This document shows positions 44,318-57,077 of a DNA stretch of 64,000 nt, one piece after another. A program made the position numbers and the translations under genes. Each line of letters starts with the position of its first letter. Position 1 is the first letter of the stretch. The notes under the pieces were generated by a model. The model made no database searches and was not told the origin of the DNA. It worked only from the letters and a program-made list of their open reading frames with translations. Source of the stretch: Pyricularia pennisetigena (lineage: Eukaryota; Ascomycota; Sordariomycetes; Magnaporthales; Pyriculariaceae); NCBI RefSeq assembly GCF_004337985.1, contig NC_043743.1, positions 4,228,186-4,292,185 on the forward strand, in the 5' to 3' direction.

Positions 44318-46789
44318 CCCCCTTTTTTTTGCTACTATTTCTATAAAATCGGAAAAAACAAATACATAAAAAAATAAAACCCTAAAAAAAAATCCCCTTT
44401 ATATCCCAACCCGTTTCGAGCTCCCGATATAAACCCCCTGGATAATTAAACCTTTTGTACCGACCTATAACCTCCGAAATGGACGAACCCCCGAATTGGA
44501 AAAATCCCCCAAAATTGTAATAACCCCCGGATTCAAACCCCCGATTTGCATAATATTAACCCACGGAATTCACCTTTAAGCCAGGTAGCTAATTTGGTTA
44601 TTCGTTGGTAATAGTCCAAACTAAATATATTATATAAAGTATTTCGAATGCGTAAATCGCCCAAAATACAAACTTTTTCAATTTTAATTGAACTTTTGGT
44701 ATAAGGTCGGTATAATTTGTTTATTAATTAACCTGTGCAGGGTAAACTCGGGTAATACGGCCGGTATTGGGCTAATAAAAATCCTATATTTGCAAACAAA
44801 AAAAAGTAATGGGTAATTAATTAACGAATTAATTAAATGCCCTAAAACTCAGTAGGTAAAAACTATATTTTTAGGGGTTTAAACCCTATAAGTTCTAAAA
44901 AGACTTTATGAATTGGAAGCGTTAGGGGTTTTGCTAAATTATTGGCGGGTATTTGTTTGGATTCCAGGTATTTTAAAATTATTAATTTTTTTGTAATTAA
45001 CTCCCGTATATAATGAGGGTTTATAACGTATATTTAATACGTTAATAGTGCGTAAGGTTATATACGTTAATTATAAAACCTGTATTATTATCGAATATTA
45101 CAATAAAACTTTTGATAAATAGTCCAATTTTTATAAATAAGTTTTTAAACCATTATATTTTACGCAAAACTTCCGCTAAAACATCGGTTTCCGTTTTTGG
45201 AATATTTAAAACTATAATATTAGCTTTTTTGCATTTCCACGTTATAGGGCCCCCAAATAAGGTATATAAATATCCGTAAATGGATTTTTAATCTTTTTTA
45301 GCCCCGGCAAAATCGCTATTATTAAAACCCAGTAATTTTAAACTTTTAAAACCCCCTATTAATAAATTGGGTGGTAATTCGGTTTAAAATATTTTATTTC
45401 CGAAGCAAATAAATAAAGATTTAATACCCGCTAAATAACGTAATAGGTTTGTATTTGCCGTTAAATGGATTGTAGTGGCTTTTATTAAAAAACGTAAAAA
45501 CCATTAAACCGCAAAACCGATATCCGGGCGCGTTAATAGCAGTAAATATATAAGGATACCAATAATACGCGGTAATAATTTAATTTTTAACGCATTTACG
45601 GGTTTACCCCCGCTATATTTTAGCACACCCGGTTGTAAAGGAATAAATATAAGTTTGCAATTAATTAACCCGAACGTTTTTTATCTTCCTTTATATATTA
45701 ATTTTAATGGAACCAAAATAGGCGTTTCAACCTATTTTTTATAATTTAAACGCCTAAAAAATAGGGTGCAGGGCCCCTGTCTTCCAACGCGTATACTTTA
45801 TTAAAACAGGTTTTTAAATCCTAAATATAATGCAATTTAGGACCTATTAGCAGGCAATCGTTTACAAAAATAACGATAAAATATATGGATTCAACTTTAT
45901 AAAAAACAGCAGGATTAAAGGTTAATAATTTAAAACCTTTTTTAAAAAATAGGCTTTCAAATTTGTTTTGCCATTTTTTTGGACCCTGTTTCAAACCATA
46001 TTATACTTTTTCCAATTGTATATATTGCAATCTTTTCGGGTTATAACCCATTTCCACTAAAATCTTAGCGGTGGTAAGGTTACAATTTTTTGCCCATTCG
46101 TTAAAAGCGTTTGGAATTTGCAAACATATATTTACGTCGGTAAAATCATTCTTTAAAAACGCACTGATAAAATCGATTTATTTTATTTCCCAATTTTTTG
46201 CACTAGCTACAACTAATAATATACGGCAGGTGGGTGGTATATTAGTGTTAGCAAAAATTTCGATATACTTTAAGCCTTCGATCTGTAAAAAACCCCTAAC
46301 AACAAACCTAATTTTATATTTTATAAGCTTATTATTTTTATCCTTTTTTAATTCAAATACCGGCCGAGTAAAAACGAGTCTACGGTTTATAGGCATTTTA
46401 ATTTTTGGGATAAAACGGAAGGTTTTTGCAATAGCGATTTGGTCGAATTTAAACGTTAAAACAATTAACTATTTAGCATTTTTAAAACTATTTAAAGCCT
46501 GTTGGTAATTATTTAGTTCACCATTTTTAATGGGCTTTTTCTTTATTTTCTTCTTGGCTTAAAAACAAAAATAATGCACGTAATTTATATGTATTGAATT
46601 AGGGTTTTCGAACTGCAAATCTAACTCCATATTCTGTAATTTAGGTGCTAAAAACAACGGAATTTCCGTTATTTTAGGTACTGGAATAGGTACCGCTACC
46701 GTTATAAGTTCTGGGGGGCGAACGGTAGGCTGTACAGGCCTGGCGGGTACTGTATTTTCAGGGTTTAAATGCCCTGTAACGGGTGGTAA

Positions 46790-47266
46790 TTACCCTATAA
46801 CCGGTGGTAAATTCCCAATATTTTCAGGGTTTTTTAAGGGATAATTATCCGCTGGAACGCTGTTAATTTCGTTTTCAAATTCAAAATTAAAATCCCCCTT
46901 TAAATCTATATTTTCCCCCTCTAAAATCTGTAGCGTTTCCCCTGGAATAACCAAATTTTCAACGGTTATACCCTTTATAATTTTTACGGTAAAGGTTCTG
47001 TGTACGGCCCGTTGAGCGGGTGCGTAAACCAACGCTGTAAAATTTGATAAATGGGCTAAAGATTTCACCCTTTCGGTGCGGGGAGCCAATTTATTAGATT
47101 TTTGGCGTTTTCCCAGCGGTATAATAACCTGGTATACAATACCAATAACCCGAGAATGCCCTAAATTGGGCTTGTGCGGTAATCCACGTTGGAATTCGGA
47201 ATAAAATTTCTCGTAGGATGTTAAATCCCTATTAATTACCGCTGTACGGTTAATTAAATTAACCAT
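46790..47266 (-). pseudogene. Copia B integrase C-terminal region, open fragment
   Basis: 158 codons without a stop. It reads TAVINRDLTSYEKFYSEF, the LPHKPNLGHSRVIG segment and LVYAPAQRAVHRTFT, matching the same region in copia 1 and copia C, then an acidic linker with ENIDLKGDFNFEFENE. The integrase core upstream (higher coordinates) is separated by the insertion at 47489-48149. Confidence 0.75.
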
Positions 47267-47488
47267 GGCAGGTAGTAAATAACATTATTAATATAGTGGT
47301 AAACCCGCCGCTATAATGGTAAACCGAAACCCATCCAAAATAACCCTAACGGACCGTTCCGTTAATTAGTTTTGGCCGTGGTTATAGGGATTCGAAATGC
47401 TAAAATTAACACTTTTGTTTGTTAACCAATTTTAAAAGTTTATATTAACCTCGTACCCCCCATCGAAATGAAAATTCAGGGGGTAGCG

Positions 47489-48149
47489 TGTGAACATGGC
47501 TAGCGCAGGGCTAATTATATTAGCTACCCTGCATTTTTTTATGACGGCTAGCACGGGCTAATTTTACTAGTCACCCTGCATCGAATAAATAAATAAATAA
47601 CAAATAAAACGTATACGCGTTTATGCACACAAAGCTTTATATATCACGTCTTTGTTCATAGTTTCAACAACAAAACAAATACGTCATATATAATCTAGCT
47701 TAGTGGTATAATGCACGTACCATAATCTATATCATATATACGTTGTTGAAGTGCGTGGGTTCGAATCCCGTTGTGGCCGCAGATTTTCTGTGCGTGCATA
47801 AGCACAATAGGCCGTTAGGCTCAATGGGCCGTTAGGCTCAATAGGTCGGCAGGTCATTCACATGAATAAGGCCAAATCATGTGACGTAACCCCGCATTCC
47901 GGACATCCGGATCGAGGATCTGCACCTACGGATTCGAACACGTAATTTACAACTCAGCCTTAGATTTATCACCTTCATACTTTTATCGATTTAACGATTT
48001 AACGAATCGATTGTGCAACAACAATATATTATCTCTATTACCCGCTAGCAGACGGTTATCTGCCGTTTCAACGTTCCATCAGCTTTATACGTGATCCACC
48101 TTTCCCCGCGTTCAAAATTAAGCTTATTCTATCTCGTAACCTCCTCACA
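47489..48149. mobile_element. 661-bp solo-LTR-like insertion with tRNA-type Pol III boxes
   Basis: TGTGAACATG...CTCCTCACA with TGTGA/TCACA ends, flanked by a perfect 5-bp duplication TAGCG (47484-47488 and 48150-48154). This is the signature of a solo LTR. It interrupts the copia B integrase. The right third, read on the minus strand, is homologous to the 3' end of secreted-protein gene C. The left half has a short repeated GCTAGC/CTAATT...TAGC/TACCCTGCA motif (47507-47545 and 47557-47582). Family of the parent element unknown. Confidence 0.75.
47696..47768 (+). promoter_or_regulatory. tRNA-like A box and B box inside the LTR-like element
   Basis: TAGCTTAGTGG at 47696-47706 is a perfect A box and GGTTCGAATCC at 47758-47768 a perfect B box, 51 bases apart. 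The downstream TTGTGGCCGCA resembles a tRNA 3' acceptor strand, but the bases before the A box do not pair with it, so a tRNA gene is not supported. It is either a decayed tRNA copy or a Pol III promoter within the repeat. Confidence 0.5.
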
Positions 48150-51100
48150 TAGCGCCCGTACGTAACCTTTAAAACCCTAAAATAGCCTTTAATAGCCATT
48201 AAAACCGTAGGTCCGGCTTTATTTCTTAGTGGGATAGACCACCAAAAACGTGATTTTCGGTCAACTAGTAACAAAAATACGGGCTTTTTATTGAAAAAAT
48301 TAGGTTTAAGGGTCACTGTATCACCTTTTATAAAATCGAAAATATTAGGGGGTGTAAAGAATGCAACCTTATTTGTACGCCTAGCAAAACTGGCTTTAAT
48401 ACAAGCAATACAGGTAATTGCACTAATTTTGTTGAAATTAGGTAAACCCTCTATAATTGTAATGGTTTTTTTTTTAGCAATAATAACCCTATATACCCCA
48501 AACGCCCTGCCATAATAGGGCTTTTTGGGCCTGGATTTCGTTACAATCAGCTGTAATTCCGTTTCCTTTAAAGGTTAACCAACCGTCCGTAATCCGTTTT
48601 AGGCCTAGAAGCAGGTAATTTACAGGGGCCTGCTCTAAATTCGATAATAAAAAAGGTTTTAATAATGGATTTTTTATATGGGAAACCCCCTTTTTTCGGA
48701 AATAATCCCTTTTATATTAGGTTGTATAAAAAGGTTATTTAACGGTGTACCGGGCCTACGGCGCCCAACTTTACGTGGACTTTCAGGGCTTTTACCGCTA
48801 AATTTCTGCGTTATAGGTGAATTTACGGCTATTTCCGTATTCTGTTCGGGATTTAGCTTTTCCGTTACCGTATTTTTTTCCGGTTCCGAATCGGTGTAAA
48901 TTTTATAATCCCTTTTAGGGTTTACATTATTGAATTTTACTTCCAACGGGGCTACGTAGCCCTTTCTAACCCCCTGTAAAATTATACTAAAAGCGGTGTT
49001 ATATTCACCTATTACATAGGCGTAATTTGAAATTTCTGGTATATTTCGATTAAGGATATCGCACCCTTTAACCTTTAAATGAAACAGCTATTTAACGGTA
49101 TTTAAACGTCCCCGCGCCTTACAATCCTTGCTCTACAGGGTGTCTTTTAATAATACGCCCCCTATATTATAATATATAAAACCATTAACGATATTTATTT
49201 CAAACGAAGGGATATATAAAACGTTATTTAACGTAACCTTTTTAAATTCGTTAGCTTTTTGGCCGTAACAGACCTGTATTTTTACAGTTCCGGTGCCTAT
49301 AAGCCTAATAGGGCGACCTCCTGTACCGATTTCGACTGTAAAGCCGGGGGTATAATCGGTAAAAAACTGCTTTTTTGCAAAAATATGGTGCGTGCTACCT
49401 GTATCGTACAGGATAGGGTAACTTAACTTCCATAATTTAAGGGTCCCTTTTACGCCGCGTCCAACCTTCGTTTGAACCCTAAAATTAGCCGTTAAAACCT
49501 ATGGTTTTAACGTTTTACCGGTATTGGTTTCCGAATCCGAATCCGAACGTAATTTTATAATTCCGCTAATAGCGGAACTAACCTCCTATTCCAGGGCGTT
49601 ATACGCTGCGTTTTCGTTAACGTTACCTGGAATCGAACCCGTAAATAACTCGAAATCCATAAAAATTATAGGCGTTCCAACGGTTAATTTACTGGAGGAA
49701 GATTTAATATTCTTTGCAAAAGCAGAATCCGAATTAAAGTTTTTACTTTTTTTTCGTAATTTAAAGGTGTTTTCCTACTCATTTCTTTCCTTTTTAGCGC
49801 CTTTTTTTACCTTTCTTTTTACCCGTTTTTTTACCCTTAAACCTTTAATTAGCGGCTTTAACCGTTATAAAGCCTGAAATGGAATTTTCGGATATAAGGT
49901 CCGCCATAAGGTATTGCAAATTTAACTTTTCCGAATTTTGGCCTATTGCCTGCAGGGCCCGTTAGGTATTGCGTTGGCGTTCGGTCCAAATAAAGAATAT
50001 CCCCTCCAGGGCCCGTAAATACTAATTTGGTACGTTTACGGGGTTAATTTGCACGTTAGCATTCGCTAATTTAATTACCAGTAAATTAAAACGGTTGTTA
50101 AATTTAGGTATTAATTTTTTAAATTTTGAAAAATTTAAGGCGAGGAATTCCCGATATAATAAATTTCGACTAATTTTGTATGCAACGGAATAGCTATTTT
50201 CCAGGATTTTATAAGCCGTCACGGGGTTAGAATGCCATACAATGGATTTTAAAAATTCCTTAGTTAAACTGTTTTTTATAAGCAATAATAGGATTAATTG
50301 TTCGTATTCCGGTAGGGTATAACCAATTTTAAAATTGGAAATAAATTCAACTGCTTTTATAACCTTAAATTGTATTATTAACGCCTATTTCCACAAAATG
50401 TAACTGCTAACCCCTACTAATATACAATTTTCGGGGAAGGAAAATACCCGTTTTGATAATTTTTTACCTATCCCGTTATTTAAAATTAAATTACCAGGTG
50501 GATTAAAGGGTGCGGTAGCGGGTTTGCTTTTCCAGTTACTACTAAAATTAATGGAGTTACCGCTTTTTAGGGTTAATAGGGCAGTTAACTGTTAAATTAC
50601 CCTTTAAAATTAATCTATTTACGTAATTAACGGTTTTAATTCCAGGTTTTGGGCCTGTAATTCAACGGTGAAACCTTCGTTTGGGCTGGGTTCAGGCCCC
50701 CTATTTGTTGGAATTGGGCCTGGAAAGTCCGATATAGGGTTATTTTCCATTATAAAATAGCCTCAATTATAATTGCAATTCGCTAATTTATAATTATAAT
50801 TAATAGACCTAATTGCTTAAGGGTAAATACTTTATTTAATTTAGGACTTGCTATACCGTTTACCGTTTAACGGGTATAGGCCTGTAACTGCCAATTACAC
50901 GGTTTATTACTATTTTCAATGGTTAAAATCCACTAAAATACAGGGTTAAAATCCCTGAAATCCATAATTAATGGGTGCCCTGGTATTTGTACCAATCCAA
51001 GTGCACGTAACGAATTTAATTCGTTAAGTGGGTGCCGGGTAAATAACAGGGTATCATACAGGGTAAACTGCAGGGTATTGTGCAGGGTAAATTGACCACT

Positions 51101-51548
51101 AACGTATTACCGCTAATGGGTTTCTGGGCTATTATAAGCCCTATTAAACGCACTAGGATTTATTGGGCTATTAGCGAACGAATACAGGGGTTTTTAACCC
51201 TAATTCGCTAGCGTAAACCCTATTAAAAATTTGAACCAATTACAATGGCGTGCACGATCCACAAAAACCATACCAAAAATTTTTGGATTTGCAACACAAG
51301 CGATCGCTGCAATATTTGAAAGGGCCTAAATCGAACGCTAATTTGTAACGATCCCTATTGTAAATACAGGGCGTTAAGTGCTAAATTAGCGCCTAGAGCC
51401 AACAATTATGCAAAAAAGAGCAATATTTTCGTCCATATACGTGCTGTAAAAATATGATAATAACCAAAATAAAACCTAAATTTCAGGTTTTCCAGCGATG
51501 CAAAATGCATTTTAATGCACAAATTAGAACTTTTCCGGGTTCATAACC

Positions 51549-52102
51549 TATTAATAATATGGGTTACTAATAAGGGGTTAAATATTAACCTAGGTGCGGC
51601 GTGGTATTAATTGCGTTGTAAAAACCTGTAATTACGGGGTTTGTATGCACTGAATTTACTAATGTTGGGATTAATAGATTTAATTTATTCATGGGGGAGA
51701 TTTTGCTTTATTTCACTTCTATATTTTCCGATATCGAAATGGGGGTCCGCACCCCGCAAAGGGTTCTGGTGCCGCACACAATTTTCCGAAAAATTATTTT
51801 ATATACGTTATTAAAAAAACACCCTCATTTCCATATAAACTATTTCTGGGTTCGCACTAATTTGCTAATTTGGTGAAAATTTCAACCCGGTACAGGGTAG
51901 TTAACTCGTAAATGCAGGGTGGGTAGTAAACCCGGTACAAGGTGAAACCCCATTCGCTGACTTTGAATGGCAACTCCTGCAACACACAAAATATAACAGA
52001 AAATCTGACAACCTTAATAGCCCCATTCCTGCACTATCTATTATGGCTTCTACACAAGTAAAAGTGGACCCCTTACATGCTAAATAACGCATATAATTAA
52101 CA
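51549..52102 (-). repeat. 5' LTR of copia element B
   Basis: 554 bp in minus orientation, ends CATATAATTAACA followed by the GAATT duplication. Confidence 0.85.
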
Positions 52103-53590
52103 GAATTAAATTCGTTACGTGTGTTTGGATTGGTCTAAATACCAGGTCAGCCATTAATTGCGGATTTTAGGGATTTTAACCCTGTATTTTAATGGATTTT
52201 AACCGTTAAAAAAAGCAATAAACCGTGTAATTGGCAGTTACAGGCCTATACCCGTTAAACGGTAAACGGTATAGCAAATCCTAAATTAAAATAGGGTATT
52301 TACCTTTAAATAATTAGGTTAGTTAATTATAGCTATAAATTAGCGAATTGCAATTATAATTTCAGTTACCCTATAATGGAAAACAGTTTTATCTCGGTTT
52401 GTCCAGGCCCAATTCCAACAAATAGGGGGCTTAAACCCAGCCCAAACGAAGTTTTAACCGCTAAATTACAGGTTTAAAACCTGCAATTAAAAGCGTTAAC
52501 CACGCAAATGGATTAATTTTAAAGGATAATTTCACAATTAATTGCCCTATTAACCCTAGAAAACGGTAATTCCATTATTTTAAATGGTAATTCGGAAAGT
52601 AAACCCGCTACCGCACCCCTTAATCCACCCGGTAACCAAATTTTCGGTGACGGGATAGGTTAAAAATTATCGAAACGGGTATTTTCCTTCCCCGAAAATT
52701 GTAAATTAGTAGGGGCTAGCAATTACCATGTGTAAAAATAGGCGTTAATAATATAGTTTAAAGCTATAAAAATAGCGGAATTTATTTCCAAACCTGAAAT
52801 TGGTTATACTTTACCGGAATACGAGTAATTAGTTTTATTATTATTCATAAAAAACAGCTTAACCAAGGAATTTTTAAAATCCATTACATGGCATTCCAGC
52901 CCCGTAACGGCTTATAAAGCCCTGGAAGATAATTATTCCGTTGCACCCCAAATTAGTCGAGATTTACTATATCGGGAATTCCGCGTTTTAAATTTTTCGA
53001 AATTTGAAAAATTAATACGTGAATTTAACAGCCGTTTTGATTTATTGGTAATTAAATTAGCGAGTACCAACGTGCAAATTAACCCCGTTAACGTACGAAA
53101 TCAGAATTTACCGGCCCTGGAGGGGATATTCCTGATTTGGACCGAACGCCAACGCAGTACCCAACGGGCCCTGCAGGTAATAGGCTAAAATTCGGAAAAG
53201 TTAAATTTGCAATACCTTATGGCGGACCTTATATCCGAAAATTCGATTTTAAACTTTACTATGGTAAAAGCTGCTAATTATAGGTTTAAAAGCAAAAAAA
53301 CGGGTGAAAAAAACGTTAAAAAAGGCTCTAAAAAGGAAAATAAAGGGCAGGAAACCACTTTTAAATCACGAAAAAAGGGTAATAAAAACTTTAATTCGAA
53401 TTTTGCTTTTGCAAAAAATACTAAATCCTCTAACTCCAGCGAATTAACCGTTGGAACGTCCATAATTTCTATGGATTTCGAATTATTTACGGGCTCGATT
53501 CCAGGTGACGTTAACGAAAGCGCAGCGTATAACGCCCTGGAATAGGAGGTTAATTCCACTATTAGCGGAATTATAAAATTACGTTCGGAT

Positions 53591-55431
53591 TAGTCTCAGG
53601 GCTCATCCCTGAAGCCCAGAGCTCCACAATTGATCCACTTCGTGGCTCAATTGCGGCTTTGCAATGTACCTGTGGGTCCATCCAAAAAACACTTTGGTTC
53701 AGGTCTGAGGACAATTTGTCGATTTTCGCCGTTTATGGCGGTATTTTTGGCCTTTTTTCGACCGACACTCCTTTATTATTCCACAATTGCGCAAAATATT
53801 GAAAAAAGAAAATATCGTTGAAAATAACGTTTAGTATTGCTATTAGTAGCCATTTGATTTATTTTTTTATCTTTTATAATGGCCGAATTCGATACCACCT
53901 GCCCTTAATCCGTTCATGGCGGTACTGTTTTTTCGATTTTTTTTTTCGATTTTCGATTTTTTTTAATACTATTTTGAATTTTCGACCAAATTTTATACTT
54001 TTTGCACCTGGAGGGTCGTATATATGTATATATTGTTATTAAAAATTTTGGTGCATATACCAGATTATATAAGCGGTTAAATAAGCGGATAGGCAAAGTA
54101 TATACTTTTTTATATATAATTTACAATGGAAATTCGTTTATATTTTTACCAGTTTTAACGATAATGAAACCAAAACCTCAGAAATTTGATTACGTTTATA
54201 AACAAACGTCCTCGTTTATTTCTACCTTTACTATCGGTTTTAAAAACTGTTTAATAAAAAAAATGCCAACTGTGTATTTTATAAATCTTTTTGCTTTATT
54301 TAATTAATTTTATATTATCTTTGTTTTTCAGCCAGATTTTATGGTTCTTGCACGTGGGGTGTGGCATTCAAAAGTTTAATATAATACTACATTTTGGTAC
54401 GTATTTTTAATTATATAAGCCGTTAAACATGCGGATAGGTAAAGTATATCCAATTTTATATATATTTTACAATCGAAATGCTGTTACATTTTTACCGATT
54501 TTAATATTAATAAAGCCAAAGTTTGATAAAGTGGATAATGTATATTAACAAACGTGAACGTAAAACCCGATTCACAATACCGGCCCTTTTTGTTTTTTTA
54601 TATAAGAAAATGCTAAATTTGTATTATTTTTATATTTATTGCTTTATTTAATTAAATGAAATTTGAAAAAAGAAGCAAACCAAAATTGTTTAATAAATTG
54701 ATAAAAGAATGCCTGAATTAAACTTTCTTTAAATTTTACCAATATTTGCGTAAATTATTTAGGTTTTTAACCAAATGTTAATTAATATAAAAATATTAAT
54801 AAAAGTTTGGTTTTAATCGATAAATGCATGTACTTTGCAATATTAGGTCTGCCAGGCTATAAATACTGTAACTCAAGATGAGATTGATATTATATACTAT
54901 TATTCAAATTAAGAATTAAATATAATGAAAAATTATAAATTTTACTTAATATTTTGATATCTTTTCAACCACAGTGGCTACAAAAATGCGGCCGGCATTC
55001 AAATAATCAATAAACTCCAATAAATTTAACGCAAATTACTATATATTTTTAAAAAAAAATTTTTAATACGAATATTTAATTGCATGCTATGGGTACACCA
55101 TTTTCTTTTGCCATTATAATGCGAATATAGTGTATATACCCGCTACAAACGGCAAAATACCACAAATTATCCTTATATCAATAAAATAATCATTAGCGAT
55201 ATCGTAATATTAAATATATTATTAATAATACCGTTATAAACGGCGAAATGCGACAAATTATCGTTGGTGGTACCGCCATAAACGGCGAAATGCGACAAAA
55301 TGTCCTCAAACTAGAACGAGCGCGATTTTTTCGGCCAATGTAATTGGTCGAAAAACCATGTGGCTGAAAGGTATATGGAGCGCTCGGTCCCCACTGCGAA
55401 GCAGGGGGGTCTAGTCTAAGCACTGAGACTA
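53591..55431 (+). mobile_element. TAGTCTCAG-family TIR element 8, best-preserved copy
   Basis: TAGTCTCAGGGCTCATCCC at the left, GCACTGAGACTA at the right, 1841 bp. Flanks CGTTCGGAT (53582-53590) and CGTTCGGAT (55432-55440) are identical, and removing the element restores the gag/protease junction of copia C as read in copia 1 (28210-28250). Non-coding. Left and right subterminal regions carry inverted copies of a CGCCGTTTATGGCGGTA motif. Confidence 0.9.
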
Positions 55432-57077
55432 CGTTCGGATTCGGATTCGAAAACCGATACCGGTAAAACGCTAAAACTACAAGCTTTAACAGCTTATTTT
55501 AAGGTTAAAACGAAACCTGGACGCGGCGTAAAAGGGACCCCTAAATTTTGGAAATTAAATTACTTTATCCTGTACGATATAGGTAATACGCACCATATTT
55601 TTGCAAATAAACAATTTTTACCGATAATACCCCCGGCTCTACAATCGAAATCGGTACAGGAGGTGGCCCTTTTAGGCCTGTAAATACCGGAACTGTGAAA
55701 ATACAGGTCCGTTACGGCCGAAAAGCTGACGAATTTGAAAAGCTTACGTTAAATAACGTTTTATATATCCATGCGTTTGGAATAAATATCGTTAGTGGTT
55801 TTATACATTATAATACAGGGGGCGTATTATTAAAAAATACCCTGTACAATAAGGATCGCAAAACGTCAGGACGCTTAAATACCGTTAAACATTCGTTTTG
55901 TTTAAAGGGTAAAAGGTGCGATATCTTTGTTTAAAATAACGTTATTTCGAATTACGCCTATATAATAGGTAAATATACCACCGCTTTCAACATGGTTCTA
56001 CAGGGGGTTATAGAGGGCTATGTAGCCCCGCTGGAAATAAAACTAAATAATATAAACCCTGAAAGGGATTACAAAATTTACACCGATTCGGAACCGGAAG
56101 AAAATACGGTAACGGAAAAGCTAAATCCCGAACAAAATACGGAAATAGCCGTAAATCCACCTGCAACGCAGAAACTTAGCGGTAAAAACCCTTAAAATCC
56201 ACGTAAAATTGGGCCCCGTAGGCCCGGCACACCGCTAGGTGACCCTTTTATGCAACCTAATACAAAAGGGATTATTTCCGAAAAAAGGGGGTTTCCCACA
56301 CAAAAAATCCGTTGTTAAAACCTCTTTTATTATCGGATTTAGAGCAGGCCCCTGTAGATTACCTCCTTTTAGGCCTAAAACGGACTACGGACGGTTGGTT
56401 AACCGCTAAAGGAGACGCAATTACAGGTGATTGTGACGAAGTCCAGGCCCAAATAGCCCTGTTATAGCACAGGCGTTTGGGGCATATAGGGTTATTATTC
56501 GGAATTTAAACCTGGATTACCGCATAAGCCCATTTTGGGGCATTTTCGGGTTATTAGTACTGTATACCAGGTTACTATACCGTTGGAAAAACGCCAAAAA
56601 TTTAATAAATTGGTTCCGCGCATCGAAACGGTGAAATTTTTAACCCATTTATTAAATTTTACAGCGTTGGTTTACGCACCCGCTAAACGGGCCGTATACA
56701 AAACCTTGACCGTAAAATTTACAAAGGGTATAACCGCTGAAAATTCAATTATTCCAGGGGAAACGTCACAAGTTTTAAAGGGGGAAAATACAAATTTAAA
56801 GGGGGATTTTAATTTTGAATTTAAAAATGAAATTAACAGCGTTCCAGCGGATAATTATCTCCTAAAAGACCCTGAAAATATAGGGTATTTACCACCTGTT
56901 ACAGGGCTGTTACCACCCGTTACAGGGCATTTAAACCCTGAAAATACAGTGCCCCCCAAGCCTGCACAGCCTACCGTTCGCCCCCCAAAACCTATAAAGG
57001 TAGTGGTACCTAATCCAGTACTTAAAACAACGGAAATTGCGGTGTTTTTAACATTCAAAATACAGAATTTGGAGTGA
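55432..57077 (+). pseudogene. Copia C protease to integrase region with internal deletion
   Basis: Readable as FILYDIGNTHHIF (protease site), VRYGRKADEF, NNVLYIHAFGINI and TVTEKLNPEQNTEIAV. At about 56499, GGGTTATTATT joins directly to CGGAATTTAAACCTGGATTACCGC, skipping the integrase zinc finger and catalytic core present in copia 1 (about 29296-29905). The remaining frame 56535-57077 is the integrase C terminus and linker. Confidence 0.75.

Larger units (their letters stand above)
43766..52102 (-). mobile_element. Copia element B, full-length, nested in copia C
   Basis: 3' LTR 43766-44317 and 5' LTR 51549-52102 (minus orientation) with target duplication GAATT (43761-43765 and 52103-52107). 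On the minus strand: gag from ATG at 50750, protease around 49400 with an intact D-T-G-S, integrase about 48500-46800 (interrupted by an LTR-like insertion), reverse transcriptase about 46450-45700 (KYKIRFVVRGFLQIEG, NTNIPPTCRILLVVA), RNase H to about 44850, polypurine tract 44318-44331. It is younger than copia C by position. Several frames still carry stops, so it is inactive. Confidence 0.9.

Noticed and set aside
46071..46508. A 145-codon plus-strand gene
   Set aside because: It is the reverse complement of the copia B reverse transcriptase; the minus-strand reading gives the RT motifs.
47690..47780. A tRNA gene with a short intron
   Set aside because: A and B boxes are perfect, but the 5' bases do not pair with the 3' acceptor-like strand and the whole lies in a repeated LTR-like insertion, so only a Pol III-like signal is reported.
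49524..49877. Plus-strand frame at 49524-49877 as a host gene
   Set aside because: Antisense of the copia B gag. The same antisense reading recurs opposite the gag of copia C (around 53278-53559).
53591..55431. Helitron or hAT assignment for the TAGTCTCAG family because of terminal hairpins
   Set aside because: Perfect 9-bp target duplications and inverted termini exclude a Helitron, and hAT elements normally make 8-bp duplications. Mutator-like is the better, still provisional, guess.
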